The translations under genes and the position numbers were made by a program. This document shows positions 1 to 5,806 of a stretch of DNA of 6,619 nucleotides, in pieces (position 1 is the first letter of the stretch; every line of letters starts with the position of its first letter). Where the stretch lies: the NCBI GenBank assembly GCA_030044295.1, contig JASHWB010000245.1, positions 1 through 6,619 of the forward strand, written 5' to 3'. The notes beneath the pieces were generated by a model. It was not told the origin of the DNA. It worked only from the letters and a program-made list of their open reading frames with translations, and searched no databases. Origin of the DNA: Candidatus Acidiferrales bacterium (lineage in GTDB: Bacteria; Acidobacteriota; Terriglobia; Acidiferrales; UBA7541).

Positions 1-2327
1 CCATCACGCGCGGTCAGGGCGGACAAAACGCGATCGGCCCGGAACAGGATGGCGCACTCGGCGTGATCCGGACCACGGAGCTGCTGGCGGCGGATTCGCA
101 TTACGGCGTGCATCAATATTTCACGCGCGCGGTGGACACGGGATTCTCGAAAAGCCCCGAGCGCACCATGAAGATATGGGGGCCGGTGATTCCTCTGGAA
201 GACATGGTGCGAGTGATTCGCACGTACCGACCGAATGTGGTGATCAACGGATGGGGCGGCGTACATTTCGGGCATGGGCAGCATCAGGCCAGCGGGATTT
301 TGACTCCCGAAGCGATAACCGACGCCGCCGATCCTTCGAAATTCCCCGACCAAATTGCCGAGGGATTGAAGCCGTGGAAAGTGGAGTTGGAGCTTCGGCC
401 TGCGGGGTTTTTCTTTGGGCCGTCACAAAACACGCCTGAAGGCGCGGTACAGTTGCCCGTGGCGGAGGTTTCGCCGCTGTGGGGTAAGAGCTACATCGAG
501 ATGGGAATGGAAGGGCACGAGCAGCACCTCTCCCAAGGCACGCCTTCGCTGTTCGGCAATCCGTTTTTCCGGCGGCCGGTATACCTGATTACGGAACACG
601 GCCAGGAAGCTGGCGGCGGCTTTGACGCGAAGCTTCTGGCGCAGCCGATTACCTCGCTGGCGGATCGTTTCCCCCAATTTCGCGATGTGCTCGCGCCGGG
701 GCTTGCATCGGCAGACCGTTCGCTCGGTGAAGCGACGAAATCGGCTCTGAATCTGAAGCGCGCGGACGCGGCGGACGAGCTGGCGTCCGCGGCAAAGGAC
801 GTCGCGGCGGTGCGGGACAAGGTCTCAAGCGCCGGCGAAGCCGGAGATCCGGGCGCCGATCTGTTGAGCGAACTGGCCGGCATTCAAGACCGCATCAATG
901 ACGCCCTTATTGACGATCTGGCTCTGCCGATGGACATCCAGGCTGACCGGCACGAACTGGTGGCCGACGAAAGCTTCAGCGTCACCGTAAGCTTCCTCGA
1001 TAAGCCCGCAGTGCCCTTCCAGTGGAGCGTGGATCAGTCAAGCCTGCTGCTGCCGACGGGTTGGACGGCCACGCTCGAAGGAGGAAACACGGACGGCAAG
1101 AGCTATCTCTTCCACGTGTCGATTCCCGCAGGAGCAACGCCACCGACAGCGCCCGTGGATGCGGTCTTGCCGTTTCCGCCTCCGTTGGTCCGCGTGGACG
1201 TGCATTCCAGCATCGACGGATACAATTTTGGCATCGTGCAGCCGGTGGAAAATTCGGTCGCGAACACGGTGTCTGTAGACACGTATCCGCTGGAGCTTAT
1301 CCCCGCCGTTACGCTGACGGTCGATCCGACCGAGGTGATGCGGCCGGCCAAGCGAGCGTCGCAGCCTTTCGAACTGCTGGCGCGCGTGCGTTATCACGGG
1401 ACAACGCCGGCAAAAGTGGCGATCGGAATGGACGCGCCGCAGGGCTGGAACGTCGAGCCAATTGCGCCACTGGACTTCACCAAACCGGGTAATCAGCTGA
1501 TCAAATACGTGGTGCGACCATCGGCAAAAGTGACGACGGCCGCGTACCCCTTGCATCCGTATGCTCGCCTGGGTGATGAAACGTTTCGCACTTCCCTGGA
1601 GCCGTTGCCGAGTCTGCCGACGCGCGATTGGAGCAATCCAGATAACGCCACCGTGCACGTACTCGATCTGAACGTTCCGCGCGGATTACGCGTGGGCTAT
1701 ATCGCCGGCGACAACGATTTGGTGCCTGACTCGCTGCGGAACGTCGGCATTCAAGTAGACATGTTGAGCGACGTTCAACTGGCGTTTGGCGATTTGAATC
1801 AGTACGACGCAATCGTCGTGGGAATTCGCGCGTATGAACTGCGGCCGGACGTAATGGCGGCCAACGGGCGGCTGCTCGATTACGTGAAGAACGGCGGAAC
1901 GCTGGTTGTCGAATACGAGCGGGATTTTGCGTGGAACCGCTATCAGCCCGCGCCGTTCAAGGCGACGATGGCGCAGCAGGCCGTGCGAGTGACCGATCCG
2001 GATTCTCCGGTACATCTTCTGATTCCGGATAGCCCGTTGCTGAATGCGCCGAACAAGATCACGCTTGCCGACTTCAACGGCTGGGTGCAGGAACGCGGCC
2101 TTTATTTCCTTAGCAACTGGGACCCGCGGTACAAGGCGCCAATCGGTCTCACAGACCAAGGCGAGCCCGAAACGAGTGGCGGGCTGGTCTACGCGCGCGA
2201 CGGAAAGGGCCTCTACATCTACACGGGACTCGATTTCTTCCGCGAGTTGCCGGCGGGAGTTCCGGGCGCGTATCGGTTGTTCGTCAACCTGCTTAGCCAG
2301 ACGGTTCGGCCTGGGCAGACGCGCTAG
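1..2327 (+). CDS. PIG-L/LmbE-family deacetylase, 5'-truncated by the window edge
   Basis: The frame is open from nucleotide 3 to the TAG at 2325-2327. The GTG at 63 is only an internal codon, because the residues before it (TRGQGGQNAIGPEQ, nt 6-47) already match the family's conserved block after the HPDDE metal motif, which must lie upstream of the window. Further hallmarks are QYFTRA and GFSKS (nt 114-155) and GHGQHQASG (nt 270-296). The latter corresponds to the family's HPDH motif, so the second His (nt 282-284) is the likely zinc ligand and the first (nt 273-275) an active-site His. Family members are zinc-dependent N-deacetylases of GlcNAc-type substrates; the substrate here is unknown. 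The long C-terminal part contains a beta-sandwich resembling NEW3 (about nt 1300-1600) and an amidotransferase-like Rossmann segment (about nt 1680-1920, LRVGYIAGDND to GGTLVVEY). Such long forms are normally exported, but the signal peptide cannot be seen here. No frameshift is apparent. Confidence 0.9.
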   Translation, partial: ITRGQGGQNAIGPEQDGALGVIRTTELLAADSHYGVHQYFTRAVDTGFSKSPERTMKIWGPVIPLEDMVRVIRTYRPNVVINGWGGVHFGHGQHQASGILTPEAITDAADPSKFPDQIAEGLKPWKVELELRPAGFFFGPSQNTPEGAVQLPVAEVSPLWGKSYIEMGMEGHEQHLSQGTPSLFGNPFFRRPVYLITEHGQEAGGGFDAKLLAQPITSLADRFPQFRDVLAPGLASADRSLGEATKSALNLKRADAADELASAAKDVAAVRDKVSSAGEAGDPGADLLSELAGIQDRINDALIDDLALPMDIQADRHELVADESFSVTVSFLDKPAVPFQWSVDQSSLLLPTGWTATLEGGNTDGKSYLFHVSIPAGATPPTAPVDAVLPFPPPLVRVDVHSSIDGYNFGIVQPVENSVANTVSVDTYPLELIPAVTLTVDPTEVMRPAKRASQPFELLARVRYHGTTPAKVAIGMDAPQGWNVEPIAPLDFTKPGNQLIKYVVRPSAKVTTAAYPLHPYARLGDETFRTSLEPLPSLPTRDWSNPDNATVHVLDLNVPRGLRVGYIAGDNDLVPDSLRNVGIQVDMLSDVQLAFGDLNQYDAIVVGIRAYELRPDVMAANGRLLDYVKNGGTLVVEYERDFAWNRYQPAPFKATMAQQAVRVTDPDSPVHLLIPDSPLLNAPNKITLADFNGWVQERGLYFLSNWDPRYKAPIGLTDQGEPETSGGLVYARDGKGLYIYTGLDFFRELPAGVPGAYRLFVNLLSQTVRPGQTR

Positions 2328-2333
2328 CCAGAG

Positions 2334-2358
2334 GCGCGGCAAATCTGTCCGCGCGGAC
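2334..2358. repeat. Overlapping inverted repeats after the deacetylase gene
   Basis: GCGCGG (2334-2339) pairs with CCGCGC (2349-2354) around a 9-nt loop. An alternative perfect 12-bp palindrome, GTCCGCGCGGAC, occupies 2347-2358. The element begins 7 nt after the stop codon, so a terminator is possible, but no T-run follows. It could equally be an operator for the next gene. Confidence 0.3.
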
Positions 2359-2415
2359 CATTGACCGTTGCGCACACGCGCCGCGTATTGCTGCGCTCCC
2401 TCAGTCTACCCTGCG

Positions 2416-2424
2416 TGCTATGCT
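2416..2424 (+). promoter_or_regulatory. Possible extended -10 promoter of the NTF2-like gene
   Basis: TGCTATGCT reads as TG-n-TATGCT: an extended -10 with four of six consensus bases in the hexamer. It would place the transcript start near 2431, about 29 nt before the ATG. No good -35 stands at the usual distance. The TTGACC at 2361-2366 is too far from it and pairs only poorly with TATTGC at 2386 (19-nt spacer). This is a weak call by eye. Confidence 0.3.
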
Positions 2425-2444
2425 GCCTGCCGGCGGGCTGAATC

Positions 2445-2450
2445 AGGAGG
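2445..2450 (+). promoter_or_regulatory. Shine-Dalgarno site of the NTF2-like gene
   Basis: A full AGGAGG lies 9 nt before the ATG at 2460. It fixes that start against the longer overlapping frame that begins at 2420. Confidence 0.8.
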
Positions 2451-2459
2451 GAAAAGCGA

Positions 2460-3080
2460 ATGCGCAGCAGTGCCATCGAACGGGCTTGCTCTCGTTGCGG
2501 CGCCGGCCTGCTGGCCGCGTCGCTAATTCTCACGCTGGTTGCTCCGGCATACGCCAAGCAGAAAAACAAAAAGAACAAATCGTCCGACGATTCGAGCCAA
2601 CAAAATCCGGTGCCAATTCCACCGGCGCCTCCAGCCGATCAGATCAACCTGGATATCGGCGAAATGCTGGGCGCGTTTCAACTAGGCGACGTGGCCATGA
2701 TGCACAAATATTACGCGGATGATGCTACGTTCGTGAGTGGCGAATGGGCGCCGCCGGTCGTGGGTTGGATGAACTACGTGCCGCTTTTCAAGCGCGAATG
2801 GTCGGCGTACCAGGACATTCAACTGATCCGCAGGAACACCTATGTTTTTACGCATGGCGACGTCGCGTGGGCTTCGTATCAGTGGGAATTCGACGCCATG
2901 TCCAACGGGGAGCCGTTCCAGGCGCGAGGCCAGACTACGTTGGTCTTCAACAAGGTTGGCGCCAACTGGTTGATCGTCCACAACCATACTTCGGAGGTTG
3001 ATCAAGGGTGCCCCACTGAGTCGAGGAACCAGACACCCGCTGTCCGACCGACAGCCTCCGCCGGGCGCGCGCAACCCTAG
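2460..3080 (+). CDS. Exported NTF2/SnoaL-like (DUF4440-type) domain protein
   Basis: 206 residues. The N-terminus is a Sec signal peptide: Arg residues at 2, 8 and 12, a hydrophobic stretch at about 15-28, and a likely cleavage after AYA at residue 32. A Lys/Asn/Ser-rich and then Pro-rich linker (33-60) leads to one cone-shaped NTF2-like domain at about 61-180. Typical signs are the helix IGEMLGAFQLGDVAMMHKYY, then ADDATFVSG, the mid-domain strand GDVAWASYQWEF, and the closing strands QTTLVFNKVGANWLIVHNHTSEV. A tail of about 25 Pro/Ser/Thr-rich residues follows. The fold is used by small enzymes, ligand binders and protein subunits, so no reaction can be assigned. The protein should act outside the cytoplasm, either periplasmic or extracellular. 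It lies 132 nt after the deacetylase on the same strand with its own ribosome site, so co-transcription is possible but not shown. It converges on the minus-strand gene ending at 3158. Confidence 0.85.
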   Translation: MRSSAIERACSRCGAGLLAASLILTLVAPAYAKQKNKKNKSSDDSSQQNPVPIPPAPPADQINLDIGEMLGAFQLGDVAMMHKYYADDATFVSGEWAPPVVGWMNYVPLFKREWSAYQDIQLIRRNTYVFTHGDVAWASYQWEFDAMSNGEPFQARGQTTLVFNKVGANWLIVHNHTSEVDQGCPTESRNQTPAVRPTASAGRAQP

Positions 3081-3157
3081 AGCTTAATGCGAGGTTGGGC
3101 GGATCGCAGGCACACGCCGCAGGACGCACCGCACATTCTTGAACGCCCAGCGGCCGA

Positions 3158-3427
3158 CTAAAAGCTCTTGTATCCTTGATAGAGCCAAAAGGCGGCGGTG
3201 ACCAACAACAGCACCCCAGAGACAACCGTAAGCGCCGTGATTGGAGCGCTCAGCTTTTGGAGCTTAGCCACGATAGCGCGCTGTTCATCGGCAATGGTGC
3301 TCTCGCTGGCATTGAGGAAGATTTGGTCGCCCTCGCGCGTGGAGAGCGTGCTGCGGTAAATCAGCAGGCAGATCAACAGCGCCGTCACCACACCCCATGA
3401 TAAAAACAGCATATGTAGTGTGCTCAT
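3158..3427 (-). CDS. Small two-helix membrane protein of unknown function
   Basis: 89 residues, ATG at 3427-3425, with AGGAG at 3441-3437 leaving a 9-nt spacer. Two hydrophobic segments (about residues 4-24 and 61-83) flank a polar loop of about 36 residues, TREGDQIFLNASESTIADEQ onward, which looks helical and amphipathic. A hairpin in the membrane with both ends on the same side is likely. I do not recognise a named family; similar short hypothetical proteins with a DQIFL-type loop are familiar to me from Acidobacteriota, but that is memory and not a search. The gene follows the PilZ gene on the same strand after 121 nt that hold a separate promoter-like element, so it is probably transcribed on its own or also by read-through. 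The good ribosome site, hydrophobicity pattern and clean length argue for a real gene. Confidence 0.75.
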   Translation of the reverse strand: MSTLHMLFLSWGVVTALLICLLIYRSTLSTREGDQIFLNASESTIADEQRAIVAKLQKLSAPITALTVVSGVLLLVTAAFWLYQGYKSF

Positions 3428-3436
3428 GGCTGCGTT

Positions 3437-3441
3437 CTCCT
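3437..3441 (-). promoter_or_regulatory. Shine-Dalgarno site of the small membrane protein gene
   Basis: On the minus strand AGGAG stands 9 nt before the ATG. It overlaps one arm of a short hairpin (CCTG at 3450-3447, loop CGGG, CAGG at 3442-3439), so access to it might be modulated by folding. Confidence 0.65.
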
Positions 3442-3488
3442 GCCCGCAGGCCGTGTTCGCGATGAGAACGAGGGTGGGTTCCTGCGGG
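3439..3488 (-). repeat. Competing inverted repeats in the membrane-protein leader
   Basis: Read on the minus strand, CCCGCAGG (3488-3481) is fully complementary over 8 bp to CCTGCGGG (3450-3443). The same CCTG can instead pair with CAGG at 3442-3439, which contains the start of the Shine-Dalgarno AGGAG. The two pairings exclude each other. The complementarity is seen directly; a regulatory role is inference. Confidence 0.4.
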
Positions 3489-3508
3489 GCCCTGCTCCTA
3501 CGATGCGG

Positions 3509-3517
3509 AGTATATCA
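3509..3517 (-). promoter_or_regulatory. Extended -10 promoter of the small membrane protein gene
   Basis: On the minus strand the sequence is TG-A-TATACT: a TG extension plus a hexamer with five of six consensus bases. No clear -35 is present, as is usual for extended -10 promoters. The transcript would begin near 3502, giving a leader of about 75 nt before the ATG at 3427. Confidence 0.45.
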
Positions 3518-3524
3518 CCGGTGA
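3515..3524. promoter_or_regulatory. Perfect 10-bp palindrome TCACCGGTGA at the promoter
   Basis: The palindrome includes the TG of the extended -10, where a dimeric repressor could block polymerase. It is a candidate operator only: 10-bp palindromes also arise by chance, and no regulator gene is adjacent. Confidence 0.3.
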
Positions 3525-3548
3525 ACGCCAAGGGTCCCGCCGCGATGG

Positions 3549-3893
3549 TCAGGCCGAGTAACGCTCGTCCGGAAACCGCACGCCCCAAAAATTCTTGGCT
3601 GGATGGTACATTTCGACGCCCAATTCGAAGATGCCCTTCTCGCGGGGGCTACGGATGGAGATGACCCTGAACTCCCGGAGTTCGTCGGAAACGCCGTGGC
3701 GTACCTCAATTCGCGAACCCAGCTCGGGCAGGAATGGCGCTCGCAGCAGGGCGCCGTACCGGCTGATAGACACGGCCTCGGCCGGCGCGTCCTGCACTTC
3801 ACGGTTGCTATCGCTGCGGTGAACTTTGACGGGAATGCGCATCGGCACTCGGCTTGAGCGCCGCCGCTCCAGCATTGCGCGGGCGGATGCCAT
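3549..3893 (-). CDS. PilZ-domain protein
   Basis: 114 residues, ATG at 3893-3891, with AGGAGGG at 3907-3901 and a 7-nt spacer. Nearly the whole protein is one PilZ beta-barrel. The N-terminal arginine motif RxxxR is present as R11-R-S-S-R15, followed by VPMRIPVKV, the first strand. The second motif, normally (D/N)xSxxG, appears as S42-I-S44-R-Y-G47 with Ser in place of Asp/Asn. The end, FWGVRFP (about residues 102-108), matches a subgroup common in Acidobacteriota as I recall it. PilZ domains bind cyclic di-GMP through these two motifs; the first-position change means binding here is plausible but not assured. There is no fused output domain, so it would act as a stand-alone cytoplasmic adaptor. 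It is divergent from the 432-residue gene and upstream of the small membrane protein gene. Confidence 0.9.
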   Translation of the reverse strand: MASARAMLERRRSSRVPMRIPVKVHRSDSNREVQDAPAEAVSISRYGALLRAPFLPELGSRIEVRHGVSDELREFRVISIRSPREKGIFELGVEMYHPAKNFWGVRFPDERYSA

Positions 3894-3900
3894 GGGAAGA

Positions 3901-3907
3901 CCCTCCT
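3901..3907 (-). promoter_or_regulatory. Shine-Dalgarno site of the PilZ gene
   Basis: AGGAGGG on the minus strand, 7 nt before the ATG. It supports the start at 3893 over the internal Met at residue 7. Confidence 0.8.
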
Positions 3908-3937
3908 AGCATGCGTTCCCCACCTAACCCCAGAAAG

Positions 3938-3967
3938 AAGCTAGTCGCGAAGGCGGGGGCGGGTCAA
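3938..3967 (-). promoter_or_regulatory. Possible promoter of the PilZ gene
   Basis: On the minus strand TTGACC (3967-3962) and TAGCTT (3943-3938) are separated by 18 nt. The -35 has five of six consensus bases, the -10 only three. Transcription would begin near 3931, a leader of about 38 nt. That would leave the hairpin-rich stretch further upstream outside the PilZ message. Confidence 0.3.
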
Positions 3968-4024
3968 TAGTACGTTTACCCGAGTTGCCGGTTTGAGTAT
4001 GGCAAGAGGCAGCTTGGCGGCGGC

Positions 4025-4220
4025 ATCGTTCGTACGTAGGGAGGCGTGTTTTGCCTGTGGCCAGCCGTATCCCGCAGGAACGAATGGCCGATTGCGGATA
4101 CTCTTGCACCTTTCGCACCTGTCCTTCTGGACAGTAGCCTTTTCGCCCCACCACAGTGCTAGGTTAACTGCGTAACTAGTCGCCCTCTCACACGAACGGG
4201 CAGTATGACGCTTTCCGTTC
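4025..4220. other. Hairpin-rich intergenic region, candidate structured RNA or leader
   Basis: No convincing gene lies between 3908 and 4238; the frames open on either strand have no family resemblance or ribosome site. The stretch holds several inverted repeats, in order: TCGTTC (4026-4031) with GAACGA (4078-4083); GTATCCCGCA (4067-4076) with TGCGGATAC (4093-4101), one bulge; CTGTCC (4119-4124) with GGACAG (4129-4134), loop TTCT; CTAGGTTA (4159-4166) with TAACTAG (4173-4179), one bulge; GAACGG (4194-4199) with CCGTTC (4215-4220). The first overlaps the loop of the second, so they could form a pseudoknot or alternative folds. I cannot match it to a known RNA family. If transcribed on the plus strand it would be the leader of the 432-residue gene. 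Confidence 0.35.
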
Positions 4221-4238
4221 CAGGGTTCAGAGGAGTCC

Positions 4239-5537
4239 GTGGGTATCACAAGCCGCATGCTCCGTGCAGATAGCGCAAGCGCGGAAAGCTCCAACAGCCG
4301 CGCGAGTCGGTCGCTTTCCTCATCCGCCGGCGGAGTTTTCCGTGGTTCGAAGCGTACATGCGCGAATCGCGCGCAGTGGCGGATGGTGCGGGGGCAGGAC
4401 GCCCGGCGGCTTTCCGAGCATTACCAGCTCGAATGCGACTATCAGACCTCGGTTCTGGCCATCTATAACGAAGGCGATCCCGTGTTTCTGTGCGAGAACC
4501 ACGTTTCGGCGGTCGCACCACGAGACAGTAGTATCGCCGGCGTGCGACCCATTGACGTACAGAACGAAAACAATAATCAACTGATTCGCGGCATTGAGGC
4601 GGACGCGGCGCAGCTTGCGCTGCTTGCCGCGGCGGTGGCCGGGGCCGCGCCAGAGTCGAGCGCAGCCGCGTACATTGACCAGAATCCGCCCGAGATAGCG
4701 GAAGCGCCAGCGGGTGTCACGGCGTCTGACGAACTGGGCCCAACGGCTGCGACTGCTGACGTGCCCATGCCGCCACAGCCGGACGAAGTAGCGCAAAGGG
4801 CCCAGGCGGATGCGGCGCGGGTGGCCACGCCCACCGTGGAAGGCGCCTCCGCAAGGCGACTACGCGCGGCCGCGAGGATCAGGAGGGATGCGGCGATCCC
4901 GATTTCAAAAACGCCCGCTCGCGACCAGGCATACGGAAATACCGCGAAAGCTCTGGTGGATGAGACGATCTGGAACATGGCGGCCGGGGATCTGGGTGCG
5001 TATCGCAGCGCGCTGGAACAGGGAAAAACCGAGATCGAGGCTGCACAGGCCGCGGGCGGGCAGATCGCCATCATTCATCGGAAGATCGCTGAATATACGG
5101 CGAAGGTCGAGCCGATGCTTTCCGCCTCAAAGGCCAGCATCAGCGTTGGGTATGCGATTGATAAGCCCCTGGAACAGGCGATCCTTGAGATTATCGGCAA
5201 TACAACGATGGCTGAAGCAGAAAAGGACGCCGCAGTTGCGCAACTCGGCGCTCTGCAGGAGCAGGTCAAAAGCGGATTGCAGCGCGAGATTGCGCCGCTT
5301 CAGGCACACCGGATCGCCGTTGACCTCGGCGAGCGGGCCTGTTGGGGCGGTCAGTCGACCTTACCAGAGGAAGTGAGACCGGCTTATCGCGCCGTCTATA
5401 CGAGATTACGAGACGCACTTCGCGCGTTCGTGCCGGAAGCACGCGAACTCGAAGAGCGCCTGGCCAACCTGTACGCAGCGAAGGCCGACCTGGAAAGCCC
5501 ACCCGATTTGAAAGGCCTGCATTCCGCCGGTGTTTAG
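4239..5537 (+). CDS. Uncharacterised 432-residue protein with Cys/His N-terminal part
   Basis: I do not recognise this gene. Residues 1-38 are Ser/Arg/Ala-rich. C41, C66, C85 and H88 (the last two as LCENH) resemble a loose zinc-ribbon arrangement. Residues 89-135 include a short Ala/Leu-rich helix (about 120-137) and are followed by an Ala/Pro-rich, probably disordered linker (138-225). The rest, about 230-425, is predominantly helical with heptad-like stretches (for example GQIAIIHRKIAEYTAKVEPM and ELEERLANLYAAKADLE), suggesting coiled coil. There is no signal peptide or clear membrane span, so a cytoplasmic place is likely. The start is uncertain: GTG 4239 has AGGAG only 3 nt away; ATG 4257 has it 21 nt away; ATG 4383 would cost C41 and lacks a good site. 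GTG 4239 is the first start codon after the stop at 4206-4208. The long open frame with coding-like composition makes the gene credible; its function is unknown. Confidence 0.7.
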   Translation: MGITSRMLRADSASAESSNSRASRSLSSSAGGVFRGSKRTCANRAQWRMVRGQDARRLSEHYQLECDYQTSVLAIYNEGDPVFLCENHVSAVAPRDSSIAGVRPIDVQNENNNQLIRGIEADAAQLALLAAAVAGAAPESSAAAYIDQNPPEIAEAPAGVTASDELGPTAATADVPMPPQPDEVAQRAQADAARVATPTVEGASARRLRAAARIRRDAAIPISKTPARDQAYGNTAKALVDETIWNMAAGDLGAYRSALEQGKTEIEAAQAAGGQIAIIHRKIAEYTAKVEPMLSASKASISVGYAIDKPLEQAILEIIGNTTMAEAEKDAAVAQLGALQEQVKSGLQREIAPLQAHRIAVDLGERACWGGQSTLPEEVRPAYRAVYTRLRDALRAFVPEARELEERLANLYAAKADLESPPDLKGLHSAGV

Positions 5538-5551
5538 CGCCCCGCGGGGCG
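5538..5551. repeat. GC-only palindrome just after the orphan gene's stop
   Basis: The 14-bp perfect palindrome CGCCCCGCGGGGCG begins at the base after the TAG. As RNA it gives a 5-bp stem with a CGCG loop. No T-run follows (the next bases are GTTGCTC), so intrinsic termination would be inefficient. It may still act as a stop-adjacent stabilising hairpin. Confidence 0.35.
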
Positions 5552-5604
5552 GTTGCTCACGGCCTCGTGGCACCCTCTAACTGAAACGCGTCTAAGGCCC
5601 CGCA

Positions 5605-5613
5605 TGGTAAGAT
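5605..5613 (+). promoter_or_regulatory. Possible extended -10 promoter of the tRNA gene
   Basis: TGGTAAGAT reads as TG-n-TAAGAT, four of six consensus bases in the hexamer. It would start a transcript near 5620, about 36 nt before the mature tRNA 5' end, leaving a leader for RNase P to remove. The -35 region is poor. Confidence 0.3.
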
Positions 5614-5655
5614 AAGCGGAAGCGGTTGGTGCAGTTCGCGACGCTGTATCTGTAT

Positions 5656-5742
5656 GCGGATGTGGCGGAATTGGCAGACGCGCAAGCCTCAGGAGCTTGT
5701 GGTAGCAATACCGTGGTGGTTCGAATCCACTCATCCGCACCA
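5656..5742 (+). tRNA. tRNA-Leu (anticodon CAG), CCA encoded
   Basis: A complete class II tRNA. The acceptor GCGGATG (5656-5662) pairs fully with CATCCGC (5732-5738). The D stem is GCG/CGC (5665-5667, 5679-5681), with AATTGGCAGA in the loop. The anticodon stem CAAGC/GCTTG (5683-5687, 5695-5699) closes the loop CTCAGGA, placing anticodon CAG at 5690-5692, which reads the CUG codon. The long variable arm GGTA-GCAA-TACC (5701-5712) is the class II mark expected of leucine, serine and bacterial tyrosine tRNAs. The T stem GGTGG/CCACT carries the loop TTCGAAT (5720-5726). The discriminator A at 5739, expected for leucine, is followed by encoded CCA (5740-5742). Confidence 0.97.
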
Positions 5743-5750
5743 ACGATTTT

Positions 5751-5762
5751 GGCGGCTTCGCC
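5751..5762 (+). terminator. Weak hairpin after the tRNA
   Basis: GGCG-GCTT-CGCC forms a 4-bp stem 8 nt past the CCA. The T-run (TTTT, 5747-5750) precedes the stem instead of following it, so it does not fit a standard intrinsic terminator. It is the only candidate stop signal between the tRNA and the convergent gene. Confidence 0.2.
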
Positions 5763-5806
5763 CTTGTTCCCGCCTTGTGCTGTGTGCAGATGCTGCGATC
5801 TCTATT

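Noticed and set aside
1038..1658. Antisense open frame of 206 codons within the deacetylase gene
   Set aside because: Same reasons: Arg-rich, no ribosome site recognised, opposite the NEW3-like coding segment.
1686..2375. Antisense open frame of 229 codons within the deacetylase gene
   Set aside because: It lies opposite strongly conserved deacetylase sequence, is Arg/His-rich in the way of GC-rich shadow frames, and shows no family motif.
3081..3157. Shared terminator between the convergent genes ending at 3080 and 3158
   Set aside because: Only a 5-bp TGCGA/TCGCA pairing (3088-3092, 3104-3108) with an 11-nt loop and no T-run on either strand.
3908..4238. Cyclic di-GMP riboswitch, RNase P RNA, tmRNA or rRNA fragment near the PilZ gene
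   Set aside because: I looked on both strands for the conserved cores (the GACGCAAAGCC-type segment of GEMM, the RNase P GAGGAAAGTCC segment, the tmRNA 3' end) and found none.
3941..4294. Minus-strand 117-codon frame (and a plus-strand 60-codon frame at 3993-4175) in the divergent intergenic region
   Set aside because: No ribosome site, no recognisable domain and atypical composition; isolated Cys pairs such as CERC are not enough to call a gene.
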